Part shown: positions 33,851 through 46,928 of the stretch, in pieces
Numbering within the stretch: position 1 is the stretch's first letter
Layout: the number at the start of each line of letters is the position of its first letter
Assembly: GCA_020205615.1 (NCBI GenBank)
Contig: CM035170.1
Location: 27,437,568 to 27,501,567 of the forward strand
Direction of reading: 5' to 3'
Length of the DNA stretch: 64,000 nucleotides
Source: Panax quinquefolius
Lineage: Eukaryota; Streptophyta; Magnoliopsida; Apiales; Araliaceae
Notes under the pieces: model-generated
What the model was told of the DNA's origin: nothing
What the model saw: the letters and a program-made list of their open reading frames with translations, nothing else
The model's database searches: none
Made by a program: the position numbers and the translations under genes

Positions 33851-34210
33851 TTCATTTTAGTTGAAGAAATATTGAGGGTTTAAGAAATGAGTTTTTTAGA
33901 TCGGGGTCAATACAAAATTCAATTTCACGCTCTAGGGTAGGCTAGAAAGTCTTCAAGAATACGTCAAGAAATTTATTAATGATAGAAATATCATTCAAAA
34001 CTGTTACTCTTATCCAAGACTTGGATAGTACGTCACATTGATACCAACTGTGACTTCTATCCCTTAACCTAGATAGTACCTCACAATGATACCTATAAAC
34101 TTGCCATCTTCATTCACGATGTCGCCTACAGAAAGCCTGGCTTCGGTGCATTCCACACAAGGAAGTTAACAACGAAAGGTTCGGGGCTCTTTACTTATGG
34201 CTTGATATGA

Positions 34211-34928
34211 CAATGATTAACTTTAGGGTTTGGTTACTTTGAATTCGTATATGAGGTTGTTATAAATATAAAAGCTAACAACCTACGAAAAGCATGATGA
34301 GTAGCTAATTGACTCAAAAATCACATCAAAGGCAAATATTTTCAAAAGATAAGATCGACAGTAGCGTGAAAATGTTTATTTGAATTAAACAAGATTTAAA
34401 AAATATAGAGGTAATGAAGGCTCCTACTAACGAAGTTTCAACAATAAGTCAAAGTTTAACTTCTTGAGTCAAATTCAAACGTTGAATGCAACTAGGTGAA
34501 ATAAAAGAGTGGGTAGAACCGGTATCTAACACGGTATAGACTTCGCAAGAATTTACGATTAACTTACCCGTGATAATTTTATTCGGGTTCCTCGTCACGA
34601 GAAAAAAACGCTCTTAAACTCTAGGATTTGGTTTGTGCGGGATGACCTTTGGTGCCTCCATCCTAGTTGGACTTGACTTCACTATACGACAAAATCGAGC
34701 TAAATGACCTTCTCTTCTTGAAATTTCCACTTCTATTATCTTTGCCATGATTACCAATAGGAAGTGGTTACCATTCTTAGCATGATAATTTCCACGATGG
34801 TTATCATTGTTCGATAGTCGTTGCCACGAAGATGATTATTATCGTGTTGTTGGTCGTTACCTTTTGTTCGAGTTTGAATCAACACTCTCATGTGCTTCAT
34901 TGCTTATCTCGGCATTTTCGGATGCCAT
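34211..34928 (-). pseudogene. gag: Array unit 2: mini-gag and protease remnant
   Basis: Start ATG 34928-34926. Same capsid-less gag and protease remnant as unit 1, with further single-base length changes (for example in CGAGTTTGAATC near 34870) that break the frame. Confidence 0.8.
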
Positions 34929-35116
34929 TCTCAAACACTTGTCACAAAACAAGGGTTAATTGACATGTAACAAATTATCCTATATTCTTGATTCGACCAA
35001 TAAAATAGCACATAAACTTAGGTAGGTCATTCTAGCGAAGGTATTCCCGAATCTCTCCCTCCTAGTACTATTCTCACATCTTAGCCAGTGGATCATATCC
35101 TAAGCTCGATACCAAC

Positions 35117-37533
35117 TGTGACGCCCTAAAATTAGGTATCGTCACCCATCTTGGGTCGCCACTTACATGGTACATAAATTCAAATACAACTTACTAATAT
35201 AACTGTAGTGTATGCAATACGACATAAACCGTGAGTTTGAATACAAATATTGTCTACTAGATATTATACAAACTCAAAAGGAGTCCTCATTACAACTATT
35301 ATCACACTATTTCACGCGAATAGTGAGGACTACTAATGCTATCCCTCGGACCATTACTCTGTTCCCAGACTAAGTCCCGGCTATGTTCTCATTTCAAGAG
35401 AAAAAGTGAAAGAAAAAGGTGAGCTCAACTAGCCCAAGAAGAAATATTATGACTAAGATAATGCGAGAATAAATTATCATTAGCCTTGTGATGTTAAACC
35501 GATAAAATACAATAGACAAACCGGTTTAATCTGCGGTAGACGGAATATGCAATCCATTAAAAGAGTCAAGTAGAGAATAAAATCTACTATCTTTTAGGTT
35601 TTAAAAGGTTTTATCAATTTTTATCACGAGACTCAAATTTTAATAAATAAACCACCACATCTAATCATCCCGTACCACGGCCAAGGATTTTCATCAAGTT
35701 ATCAATGGTCATGACTATACCGAATCACCCCTGGTCATAATCATACCAAAACTATCCATCATTGCATTCTGTGCCATCGAGAACTTTTGTCACATCATTT
35801 ATATCAAGTCATGATTATACCGATTGATCCACGGTCATAATCATACTAAGTTCATCTATGCACGTAAGCCAAAGATAACATAATATAACATGAGGATGAT
35901 GACAATGACATAATAATTCAATAAAACAAATTCAAGAATTATTTAATCCATGAATTATTAACGTCCAAATTGTCAACATAATCTTTGTTTCAGTAGAGTA
36001 AAATTCAAGAATGATCGGAAGAATATTTCCATGAGAAGATATCTTTGGATGAAACGCAAATATCAAGGATATTCTACTAATTTCATGGAGTATAGAAGTC
36101 AAAGTTTTAACCAATTGGGTATAATAAAGAATGGAATAACAAAAGAAATCACCGTGCATGCGGTGACTTCAGCCATGCATTAAAAGTTATTCAGCGAGAA
36201 TAATAATAACGGAACCGGTGAGGTGAAATTCACAATCGGCGTGGATGTTCCAACAGAATAATAAAGATGGAACTGGATCCGGTGTAAAACACATGATAGG
36301 ATATTCCAATGAGAATGATAAAGACGGAACCGAGTCGGTGTAAAACACACGCATGTGATGTTCCAATGTAATAATAAAAAGCGGAACCCGGTCCTGTTGT
36401 AAACACATGCACGAGGATGTTCCAATGTAATAATAGAAGAATGTCACCAAGTATAGGGTAAACCGCAGATACAAAAGTTATTCCAATGTAATAATAAGCA
36501 ATGGAATAACATAAGGATTTCACCAAGTATAGGTATGCCGCGTATACAAAGTTATGTATAGGGTATGCCACTTTTACAAAAGTTATTCCAACAGAATAAT
36601 AATGAATGGAATAATGTAAGTTCTCTTCAAGAAGAAAGAATAACACCCTCACCGTAAAAAGAACCTGAATATAGAAGTAGTGAAGTAGCAGAATACTCTT
36701 CTTCTTTCTATAACTTTTCTCTATAGCTTCTCTCTATAATTCTCTCTAGAGTTTCAATGAATTAGTAAGAAAATAATGAAGGAATGAGCTTCTATTTATA
36801 GGAAAATGGAATGCATAGTAACTAATCCATGAACGGTCCAGATTGATTTACTTTAATCGACCAGTATATATTTAAAGAAAAATCTTTTAAATAAAATATA
36901 ATATATTCTATTTATATAAAAACATTTTACTATGCAAACACTATGCAAAAACACTATGCAAAACACTATGCAACACTATGCATAATAAAATATAATATAT
37001 TCTATTTATAGAATAACTTTAATAAAGTATTCTATTTTATATAAAAGATGTTTACATTTTATTACGTTAATAATCTAATAAAAACAAAACGTCATTATCG
37101 CTATAATAATTCATATTATTAATCGACAATAATAGAATCAAACCGAGTGACTTCTCACATAAGCATCAATAATCAATACCGTGTGCTCTTATGCAACCAC
37201 ACGTGACATCGCATTACTTTTACTACCGAAAGTAGTTCAACAAGAACTACGCAGTAAAACTTCCACCGTTATTTCAATAAAATATTTTTGTCGTTTTCTC
37301 AATCCGATAATAATTACTCGCTAGGGTCCACCAATGATTGATAGTTGTACGAATATTCCCCGCTAAACCGAATATTCTCACCAACCAATCGAATATAATA
37401 TAACCACTTGCATACTTTGCAAAATTTATAAATACTACCCACAACTATAATATTATCTTAAATTCACACCATAATATTAAAAAATTATTTCAACAAAATT
37501 TAAATCTTTATTGATAAAATTTGGGGTCTCACA
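35117..37533 (-). repeat. Array LTR 3
   Basis: 2,417 bp, from TGTGACGCCCTAAAATTAGG to GGGGTCTCACA. Same structure as the other array LTRs; the open frames at 36180-36652 are repeat translations. Confidence 0.92.
36793..36800 (-). promoter_or_regulatory. TATA box, array LTR 3
   Basis: TATAAATA on the minus strand in CTATAAATAGAAGC. Confidence 0.68.
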
Positions 37534-38579
37534 ATCTCCCCTCCTTATGGAATTTCGCCCTCGAAATTAGGGTACGTACCTGATATGATAAAGAGATGAG
37601 GATACCTTGAATACCTTTATCGTTTAAAAATATTAAATTCATCTTTGAAATCTGCCAAAGCTATTCATTAACAATTCATCTTTGCACTACAGGCTAAAGA
37701 TATACAACTGTAAAACCAATAATGCTAAGACGCAGCTTAATAGTATTACGACCATGAATTATCCATGCACTACTGGCTAAGGATATTCGTGTTTTCAATT
37801 ACGGTCATGATTATACCGAATAATCCGTGGTCATAATCATACCAAGTCTATCAATGCACTACGGCCAAAGATAATCGTGTATTCATTAGTATCACGACCA
37901 CAAATTATCCATGCACTACGGCCAAAGATAATCGTGTATTCATTAGTATCACGACCACAAATTATCCATGCACTACTACTTAAAGATAATTGTGTTTTTC
38001 AATTACGGTTATGATTATATCCGAATGATCCACGGTCATAATCATACCAAGTCCATCTATGCACGTAAATACAGATGACTTTGAACACATCCATGAATTA
38101 ATATTTCATTCTTTGAGACTCACCAATAATTAATCCACATCATCGAATCATCCCCGCACTAAGGTGCCAAGGATATTCATTAGTATCACGACTACAAATT
38201 ATCCATGCACTACTGCCAAAGATAATTGTGTTTTCAATTACTGTTATGATTATCCGAATGATCCACGGTCATAATCATACCAAGTCCATCTATGCACGTA
38301 GTAAGCCACGGATGACTTTGAACACATCCATGAATTAATATTTCATTGTTGAGACTTCATTTCAATAATTAATCCACATCATCGAATCATCCCCACTACT
38401 AAAGCCAAGGATATTCATTAGTATCACGACCACAAATTATCCATGCACTACTACCAAAGATAATTGTGTTTTCAATTACGGTTATGATTATCTTAGAACA
38501 ATCCTCGGTCATAATCATACCAAGTCCATCTATGCACGTAAGCCATGAGATGACTTTCAACATAATATAAACATGAGGA

Positions 38580-39740
38580 TAATGATATAAAGAATCAATC
38601 AAATGAGATAAAGGATAAATATTAAACATTTATAATATAATTTATCCAGGATTCAAGAATATCCCCATGTTTTCAATCACTTAATAATCTCATAATCTAA
38701 TATCATTAATATTATAACAATATTTTAATCACTTCTTAAATTTATAAACAATTTATCTTAATTGTTTACGCTTTACCATATAATGCATTTAATCATTCAA
38801 AATGTCATACTCATAAAATATCATCACCAATTATCAAATCCTCATCAAAAATATGCATATACTCTATATAGGATTCTCTAGCCATAAAATCCTATTTTCA
38901 ACTTTGTTACTTCACATAACATATTTAACTCATATGTTCAGAATTAAACTATTTTTATGAAAATACCAAATCAGCCCCAAAAATATTTCTTTTCTGGGAT
39001 TTAGCATAATATAGTCCCATAATGAAAATATATTTTTCTCGAATTTTTAAAATTCATTTACTATTTTTTTAAAATCAATTTCCACTTAATTCCTTAAGAA
39101 ATTAGCTACCTCAAGTTTAACTCCAAAATTCCCAAATCTTGGCAGGACCTTACACATGTTAACGTGAGCTTCAGTTTAAATTTCATGGTCATCGGAGTTA
39201 TAGAACTCCGGTTATATCATTTTTCGGAAAAACCTAAATATTGAAATAGTCATAACTTGCTCATTTTAAGTCGAATGAGCTCATTTTTGGACAGGAGGTA
39301 CTTTATACCATATAATTTCATGTCCCAAAAGGCCAGAATTTTTCTCATAATTTAAGTGGCCGAAACAGCCCCTTAAAGTTTCAAGCAAGTAGCATTTTCG
39401 AAATTTACAGCTTTGGCCTCCTTTGCTAAAATCAGTCCACAAAAATCCACAACACCTTTTCCAGTAATTCCACTTGGATTAGTTAGGTAACTCGTAGATC
39501 TAACTCTAGGACTTGACCACATTCAAAAATTCAAAATATAATAAGAGATATGGTCAATTGAATTTCATGTTACGTTTTTCACCAAAATCTGATTTTCAAC
39601 TCTTTGTGATTTCTATGAAACTTTCATGTTTTCACATAATAACCAACATAACTCATCATAAAACTTACTAATACCTCATATACCCATGATTTTCATTAGT
39701 CCTATGCTTTTATTATGACTTTCATCATAAACCACGTAAA
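38580..39740 (-). repeat. Captured non-coding block, copy 3
   Basis: Copy of 26736-27905 with small differences. Confidence 0.7.
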
Positions 39741-40090
39741 CTGTTCATTTTAGTTGAAGAAATATTTGAGGGTTTAAGAAATGAGTTTTTGTACTGGGGT
39801 CAATACAAAATTCAATTTCACGCCTAGGGTAGGCTAGAAAGTCTTCAAGAAATCGCTAAGAAATTTATTAATGATAGAAATATCATTCAAAACTCATTAC
39901 TCTTATCCAAGACTTGGATAGTACGTCACATTGATACCAACCGTGACTTCTATCCCTTAACCTAGATAAGACCTCACAATGATACCTATAAACTTGCCAT
40001 CTTCATTCACGATGTAAGCCCTCTGTAAAGTCCCGGCTTGGTGCATTCCACACAAGGAAGTTAACAACGAAAGGTTCGGGGCTCTTTACT

Positions 40091-40842
40091 TATGGCTTGA
40101 TATGACAATGATTAACTTTAGGGTTTGGTTACTTTGAATTAGGTAACAGGTTGTTATAAATATAAAAGCTAACAACCTTACGAAAAGCATGATGAGTAGC
40201 TAATTGACCAAAAAATCACATCAAAGGCAAATATTTTCAAAAAGATAAGATCGACGGTAGTAACGTGAAAATGTTTATTTGAATTAAACAAGATTTAAAA
40301 ATAGTAAGCGTGAATGAAGGCTCCTACTAACGAAGTTTCAACCAATAAGTCAAAGTTTAACTTCTTCTGAGTCAAATTCAAACGTTGAACGCAACTAGGT
40401 GAAATAAAAGAGTGGGTAGAATCGGTATCTAACACGGTATAGACTTCGCAAGAGCTTTACGATTAACTTACCCGTGATAATTTTATTCAGTTCCTCGTCA
40501 CGAGAAAAAACGCTCTCTCTTAAACCACTAGGATTTTGGTTTGTCGGGGATGACCTTTGGTGCCTCCATCCTAGTTGGACTTGACTTCACTATACGACAA
40601 AAATCGAGCTAAATGACCTTCTCTTCTTGAAATTTCCACTTCTATTATCTTTGCCATGATTACCACCATCAAGTGGTTACCATTCTTAGCATGATAATTT
40701 CCCCACGATGGTTATCATTGTTCGATAGTCGTTGCCACCAAAAGATGATTATTATCGTGTTGTTGGTCGTTACCTTTTTGTTTGAAATGAATCAACACTC
40801 TCATGTGCTTCATTGCTTATCTCAAAGCATTTCGGATGCCAT
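40091..40842 (-). pseudogene. gag: Array unit 3: mini-gag and protease remnant
   Basis: Start ATG 40842-40840, followed by the same capsid-less gag and broken protease. Extra bases near 40825 (CTCAAAGCATTTC in place of CTCGGCATTTTC) disrupt the frame close to the start. Confidence 0.8.
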
Positions 40843-41028
40843 TCTCAAACATCTTTGTCACAAAACAAGGGTTAATTGACATGTAACAAATTATCCCTAT
40901 ATTCTCGATCGACCAATAAAATAGCACATAAACTTAGGTAGGTCATTCTAGCGAAGGTATTCCCTGCTCTCCCTCCTAGTACTATTCTCACATCTTAGCA
41001 GGATCATATCCCTAAGCTCGATATCAAC

Positions 41029-43432
41029 TGTGGACGCCCCAAAATTAGGTATACGCCACCCATCTTGGGTCGCCACTTACATGGTACATAAATTCAAATA
41101 CAACTTACTAATATAAGCGTAAGCTGTGGTACAATACGACATAAATCGTGAGTTTGAATACAAATATTGTCTACTAGATATTATACAAACTCAAAAGGAG
41201 TCCTCATTACAACTATTATCACACTATTTCGCTGAATAGTGAGGACTACTAATGCTATCCTCTCGGACCATTATCTGCTCCTCGACTTGTCTCCAAACTA
41301 TGTTCTCATTTCACGAAGAAGAAAGTGAAAGAAAGGGTGAGCTCAACTAGCCAAAGAAGAAATATTATGACTAAGATAATGCGTAATAAATTATCATTAG
41401 CCTTCAATGATGTTAAACCGATAAAATACAATAGATAAACCGGTTTAGCTGCAATGAATATGCAATCCATTAAAAGAGTCAAGTAGAGAATAAAATCTAC
41501 TATCTTTTAGGTTTTAAAAGTTTTTATCAATTTTATCGCCGAGACTCACTCATTAATAAATAAACCACCACATCTAATCATCCCCGTACTACGGCCAAGG
41601 ATTTTCATCAAGTTATCAATGGTCATGACTATACCGAATCACCCTCGGTCATAATCATACCAAAACTATCCATCACCGCATTACATGTGCCAATCGAGAA
41701 CTTTTGTCACATCATTTATATCAAGTCATGATTATACCGAATGATCCTCGGTCATAATCATACTAAGTTCATCTATGCACGTAAGCCAAAGATAACATAA
41801 TATAACATGAGGATGATGACAATGACATAATAATTCAATAAAACAAATTCAAGAATTATTTAATCCATGAATTATTAACGCCCAAATTGTCAACATAATC
41901 TCGCTTTCAGAGAGTAAAATTCAAGAATGATCGTAAGAATATTTCCATGAGAAGATATGGATGAAACGCAAATATCAAGGATATTCTACTAATTTCATGG
42001 AGTATAGAAGTCAAAGTTTTAACCAACCGAGTATAATAAAGAATGGAATAACAAAAGAAATCACCATGCATGCTAAGCCGCGACAGATGTAAGTGTTATT
42101 CCAACAGAATAATAATAACGGAACCAGTCGTGAAATTCACACCGCACAGCGAGGATGTTCCAATGTAATAATAAAGATGGAACCGCATCCGGTGTAAAAC
42201 ACACGATAGGATATTCCAATGAGAATGATAAAGACGGAACCAGTCCGGTGTAAAACACACGCATGTGATGTTCCAAATGTAATAATAAAAAGCTAACTGT
42301 GTCCTGTAAAACACATGCATGTGATGTTCCAATGTAATAATAGAAGAATGTCACCAAGTATAGGGTAAACTGCACAGATACAAAGTTATTCCAATGTAAT
42401 AATAAGCAATGGAATAACATAAGGATTTCACCAAGTATAGGTACGCCACAGACACAAAGTTATGTATAGGTATGCCACTTTTTACAAAAGTTATTCCAAT
42501 GTAATAATAATGAATGGAATAATGTAAGTTCTCTTCAAGAAGAAAGAATAACAACCCCACCGTAAAAAGAACCGAATATAGAAGTAGTGAAGTAGCAGAA
42601 TACTCTCTTCTTTCTATAACTTTCTCTCTATAGCTTCTCTCTATAATTTCTCTCTCTAGAGTTTCAATGAATTGTAAGAAAATAATGAAGGAATGAGCTT
42701 CTATTTATAGGAAAATGGAATGCATAAGAATTAATCCATGAACTATCAGTATTGATTTACTTTAATCGACGGTATATATTTAAAGAAAAATTTTTAAATA
42801 AAATATAATATATTCTATTTATATAAAACATTTTTACTATGCAAACACTATGCAAAACACTACGCAAAACACTATGCAACACTATGCATAATAAAATATA
42901 ATATATTCTATTTATAGTAATAACTTTAATAAAGTATTCTATTTTATATAAAAGATGTTTCGCTTTTATTACGTTAATAATAATAATAAAACAAAACGCT
43001 CATTATCGCTATAATAATTCATATTATTAATCGACAATAATAGAATCAAATCGAGTGACTTCTCACATAAGCATCAATAATCAATACCGTGTGCTACTAT
43101 GCAACCACACGACATCGTACTTTTACTACCGAAAGTAGTTCAACAAGAACTACCAGTAAAACTTCCGCCGTTATTTCAATAAAATATTTTTGTCGCTTTT
43201 TCAATCCGACAATAATTTCGCTAGGGTCCACCAATGATTGAGCCGTTGCATTTAATATTCCCCGCTAAACCTAATATTCCCCACCAATCGAATATAATAT
43301 AACCACTTGTGATACTTTGCAAAATTTATAAATACTACCCACAACTATAATATTATCTTAAATTCACACCATAATATTAAAAATTATTTCAACAAAATTT
43401 AAATCTTTATTGATAAAATTTGGGGTCTCACA
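41029..43432 (-). repeat. Array LTR 4
   Basis: 2,404 bp, starting TGTGGACGCCCCAAAATTAGG-like and ending GGGGTCTCACA. Same structure as the others. Confidence 0.92.
42702..42709 (-). promoter_or_regulatory. TATA box, array LTR 4
   Basis: TATAAATA on the minus strand in CTATAAATAGAAGC. Confidence 0.68.
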
Positions 43433-44469
43433 ATCTCCTCCTTATGGAATTTTCCCCTCGAAATTAGGGTACGTACGATATGATAAAGAGATGAGGATAC
43501 CTTGAATACCTTTATCGTTTAAAAATATTAAATTCATCTTTGAAATCTGCCAAAGCTATTCATTAACAATTCATCTTTGCACTACAGGCTAAAGATATAC
43601 AACTGTAAAACCAATAATGCTAAGACGCAGCTTAATAGTATTACGACCATGAATTATCCATGCACTCACCGCTAAGGATATTCGTGTTTTCAATTACGGT
43701 CATGATTATACCGAATAATCCGTGGTCATAATCATACCAAGTCTATCAATGCACTACGGCCAAAGATAATCGTGTATTCATTAGTATCACGACCACAAAT
43801 TATCCATGCACTACGGCCAAAGATAATCGTGTATTCATTAGTATCACGACCACAAATTATCCATGCACTACTACTAAAGATAATTGTGAGTTTTCAATTA
43901 CTAGTTATGATTATACCGAATGATCCTATCATCATAATCATACCAAGTCCATCTATGCACGTAAGCCATGTAGATGACTTTGAACACATCCATGAATTAA
44001 TATTTCATTCTGAGAGACTCATTTCAATAATTAATCCACATCATCGAATCATCCCCGCACTACTGTGCCAAGGATATTCATTAGTATCACGACCACAAAT
44101 TATCCATGCACTACTACCAAAGATAATTGTGTTTTCAATTACTTGTTATGATTATACCGAATGATCCCCGGTCATAATCATACCAAGTCCATCTATACAC
44201 GTAAGCCACTGATGACTTTGAACACATCCATGAATTAATATTTTCATTCTTTCAACTTTCAATAATTAATCCACATCATCGAATCATCCTCGCATCAAAG
44301 CCAAGGATATTCATTAGTATCACGACCACAAATTATCCATGCACTACTACCAAAGATAATTGTGTTTTCAATTACTAATTATGATTATACCGAACAACCT
44401 CGGTCATAATCATACCAAGTCCATCTATGCACGTAAGCCACGGATGACTTTCAACATAATATAAACATG

Positions 44470-45630
44470 AGGATAATGATATAAAGAATCAATCAAATGA
44501 GATAAAGGATAAATATTAAACATTTATAATATAATTTATCCAGATTCAAGAATATCCCCATGTTTTCAATCACTTAATAATCTCATAATCTAATATCATT
44601 AATATTATAACAATATTTTAATCACTTCTTAAATTTATAAACAATTTATCTTAATTGTTTACGCTTTTACCATATAATGCATTTAATCATTCAAAATGTC
44701 ATACTCATAAAATATCATCACCAATTATCAAATCCTCATCAAAAAATATGCATATACTCTATATAGATTCTCTAGCCATAAAATCCTATTTTCAACTTTG
44801 TTACTTCACATAACATATTTAACTCATATGTTCAGAATTAAACTATTTTATGAAAATACCAAATCAGCCCCAAAAATATTTCTTTTCCGGGATTTAGCAT
44901 AATATAGTCCCATAATGAAAATATATTTTTCTCGGAATTTTTAAAATTCATTTACTATTTTTTAAAAATCAATTTCCACTTAATTCCTTAAGAAATTAGC
45001 TACCTCAAGTTTAACTCCAAAATTCCCAAATCTTGGCAGGACCTTACACATGTTAACGTGAGCTTCCAGTTTAAATTTTCATGGTCATCTGAGTTATAGA
45101 ACTCGGGTTATAGCATTTTTTCATAGGAAAAACCTAAATATTGAAATAGTCATAACTTGCTCATTTTAAGTCGTAATGAGCTCATTTTTGGACAGGAGGT
45201 ACTTTATACCATATAATTTCATGTCCCAAAAGGCCAGAATTTTTCTCATAATTTAAGTGGCCGAAACAGCCCCTTAAAGTTTCTGGGCAGTAGCATTTTT
45301 AAATTTACAGCTTTGGCCTCCTTTGCTAAAATCAGTCCACACAAAAATCCACAACACCTTTTCCAGTAATTCCACTTGGATTAGTTAGGTAACTCGTAGA
45401 TCTAACTCTAGGACTTGACCACATTCAAAAATTCAAAATATAATAAGAGATATGGTCAATTGAATTTCATGTTACGCTTTTCACCAAAATCTGATTTTCA
45501 ACTCTTTGTGATTTCTATGAAACTTTCATGTTTTCACATAATAACCAACATAACTCATCATAAAACTTACTAATACCTCATATACCCATGATTTTCATTA
45601 GTCCTATGCTTTTATTATGACTTTCATCAT
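44470..45630 (-). repeat. Captured non-coding block, copy 4
   Basis: Copy of 26736-27905 with small differences. Confidence 0.7.
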
Positions 45631-45985
45631 AAACCACGTAAACTGCTGCTCATTTTAGTTGAAGAAATATTTGAGGGTTTAAGAAATGAGTTTTTGCACT
45701 TTGGGGTCAATACAAAATTCAATTTCACGCCTAGGTAGGCTAGAAAGTCTTCAAGAATACGTCAAGAAATTTATTAATGATAGAAATATCATTCAAAACT
45801 CACTTTTATCCAAGACTTGGATAGTACGTCACATTGATACCAACTCGTGACTTCTATCCCTTAACCTAGATAGTACCTCACAATGATACCTATAAACTTG
45901 CCATCTTCATTCACGATGTCGCCACTAAAGCTTTGGCTTGGTGCATTTCCACACAAGGAAGTTAACAACGAAAGGTTCGGGGCTC

Positions 45986-46743
45986 TTTACTTATGGCTTG
46001 ATATGACAATGATTAACTTTTAGGTTTGGTTACTTTGAATTCGCAGTAAAAGGTTGTTATAAATATAAAAGCTAACAAACCACGAAAAGCATGATGAGTA
46101 GCTAATTGATTCCAAGAAAATCACATCAAAGGCAAATATTTTCAAAAAGATAAGATCGATGTGTGTAACGTGAAAATGTTTATTTGAATTAAACAAGATT
46201 TAAAAATAGTAGCGGTAATGAAGGCTCTCTACCAACTAAGTTTCAACCAATAAGTCAAAGTTTAACTTCTTCTTGAGTCAAATTCAAACGCTGAATGCAA
46301 CTAGGTGAAATAAAAGAGTGGGTAGAACTGGTATCTAACACGGTATAGACTTCGCAAGAGCTTACGATTAACTTACCCGTGATAATTTTATTCAGGTTCC
46401 TCGTCACGAGAAAAAAAACGCTCTCTCTTAAACTACCGGATTTGGTTTGTCTGGGACAGCCTTTGGTGCCTCCATCCTAGTTGGACTTGACTTCACTATA
46501 CGACAAAATCGAGCTAAATGACCTTCTCTTCTTGAAATTTCCACTTCTATTATCTTTGCCATGATTACCACCGAAGTGGTTACCATTCTTAGCATGATAA
46601 TTTCCCCCACGATGGTTATCATTGTTCTGATAGTCGTTGCCACCAGTATGATTATTATCGTGTTGTTGGTCGTTACCTTTTGTTTGAGCTGAATCAACAC
46701 TCTCATGTGCTTCATTGCTTATCTCAGCATTTTCAGATGCCAT
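45986..46743 (-). pseudogene. gag: Array unit 4: mini-gag (longest open copy) and protease remnant
   Basis: From ATG 46743-46741 an open frame runs about 88 codons to 46477: MASENAEISNEAHESVDSAQ, then TKGNDQQHDNNHTGGN, GGNYHAKNGNHFGGN and SGNFKKRR. After one base of frame change come REGHLARFCRI, the last part of the second CCHC knuckle with its final Cys intact, and MEAPKAVPDKPNPVV. The whole capsid and the first knuckle are missing. What remains is an Asn/Gly-rich, basic nucleocapsid-like peptide. The protease remnant follows with broken frames. Confidence 0.83.
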
Positions 46744-46928
46744 TCTCAAACACTGTCACAAAACAAGGGTTAATTGACATGTAACAAATTATCCCTATAT
46801 TCTGACCGACCAATAAAATAGCACATAAACTTAGGTAGGTCATTCTAGCTAAGGTATTCTGCTGCCTCCCTCCTAGTACTATTCTCACATCTTAGCCGTA
46901 GGATCATATCCCTAAGCTCGATACCAAC

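Larger units (their letters stand above)
31634..35116 (-). mobile_element. Array internal region 2
   Basis: Same order as internal region 1: polypurine tract and pol tail (31634-31730), LTR-derived repeats (31731-32690), X-like AT-rich block and unknown block (32690-33850), pol linker with the RT deletion (33851-34210), protease remnant and mini-gag (34211-34928), leader and primer site (to 35116). Near-identical to the other units outside CG-rich spots. Confidence 0.85.
37534..41028 (-). mobile_element. Array internal region 3
   Basis: Same order as region 1: pol tail (37534-37625), LTR-derived repeats (to 38580), captured block (38580-39740), pol linker (39741-40090), protease remnant and mini-gag (40091-40842), leader and primer site (to 41028). 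The pol tail here is the cleanest copy (GAATTTCGCCCTCGAAATTA at 37550). Confidence 0.85.
43433..46928 (-). mobile_element. Array internal region 4 (first unit in array sense)
   Basis: Same order: pol tail (43433-43520), LTR-derived repeats (to 44470), captured block (44470-45630), pol linker (45631-45985), protease remnant and mini-gag (45986-46743), leader and primer site GTTGGTATCGAGC (reverse strand, ending 46928). Confidence 0.85.

Noticed and set aside
43772..44164. Plus-strand open frame of 130 codons with repeated YSLVSRPQIIHALLPKIIV units (also 26037-26261 and 26508-26750)
   Set aside because: It comes from the GCACTAC tandem repeats of the LTR family, read in one phase; it is disrupted in other copies and has no gene-like features.
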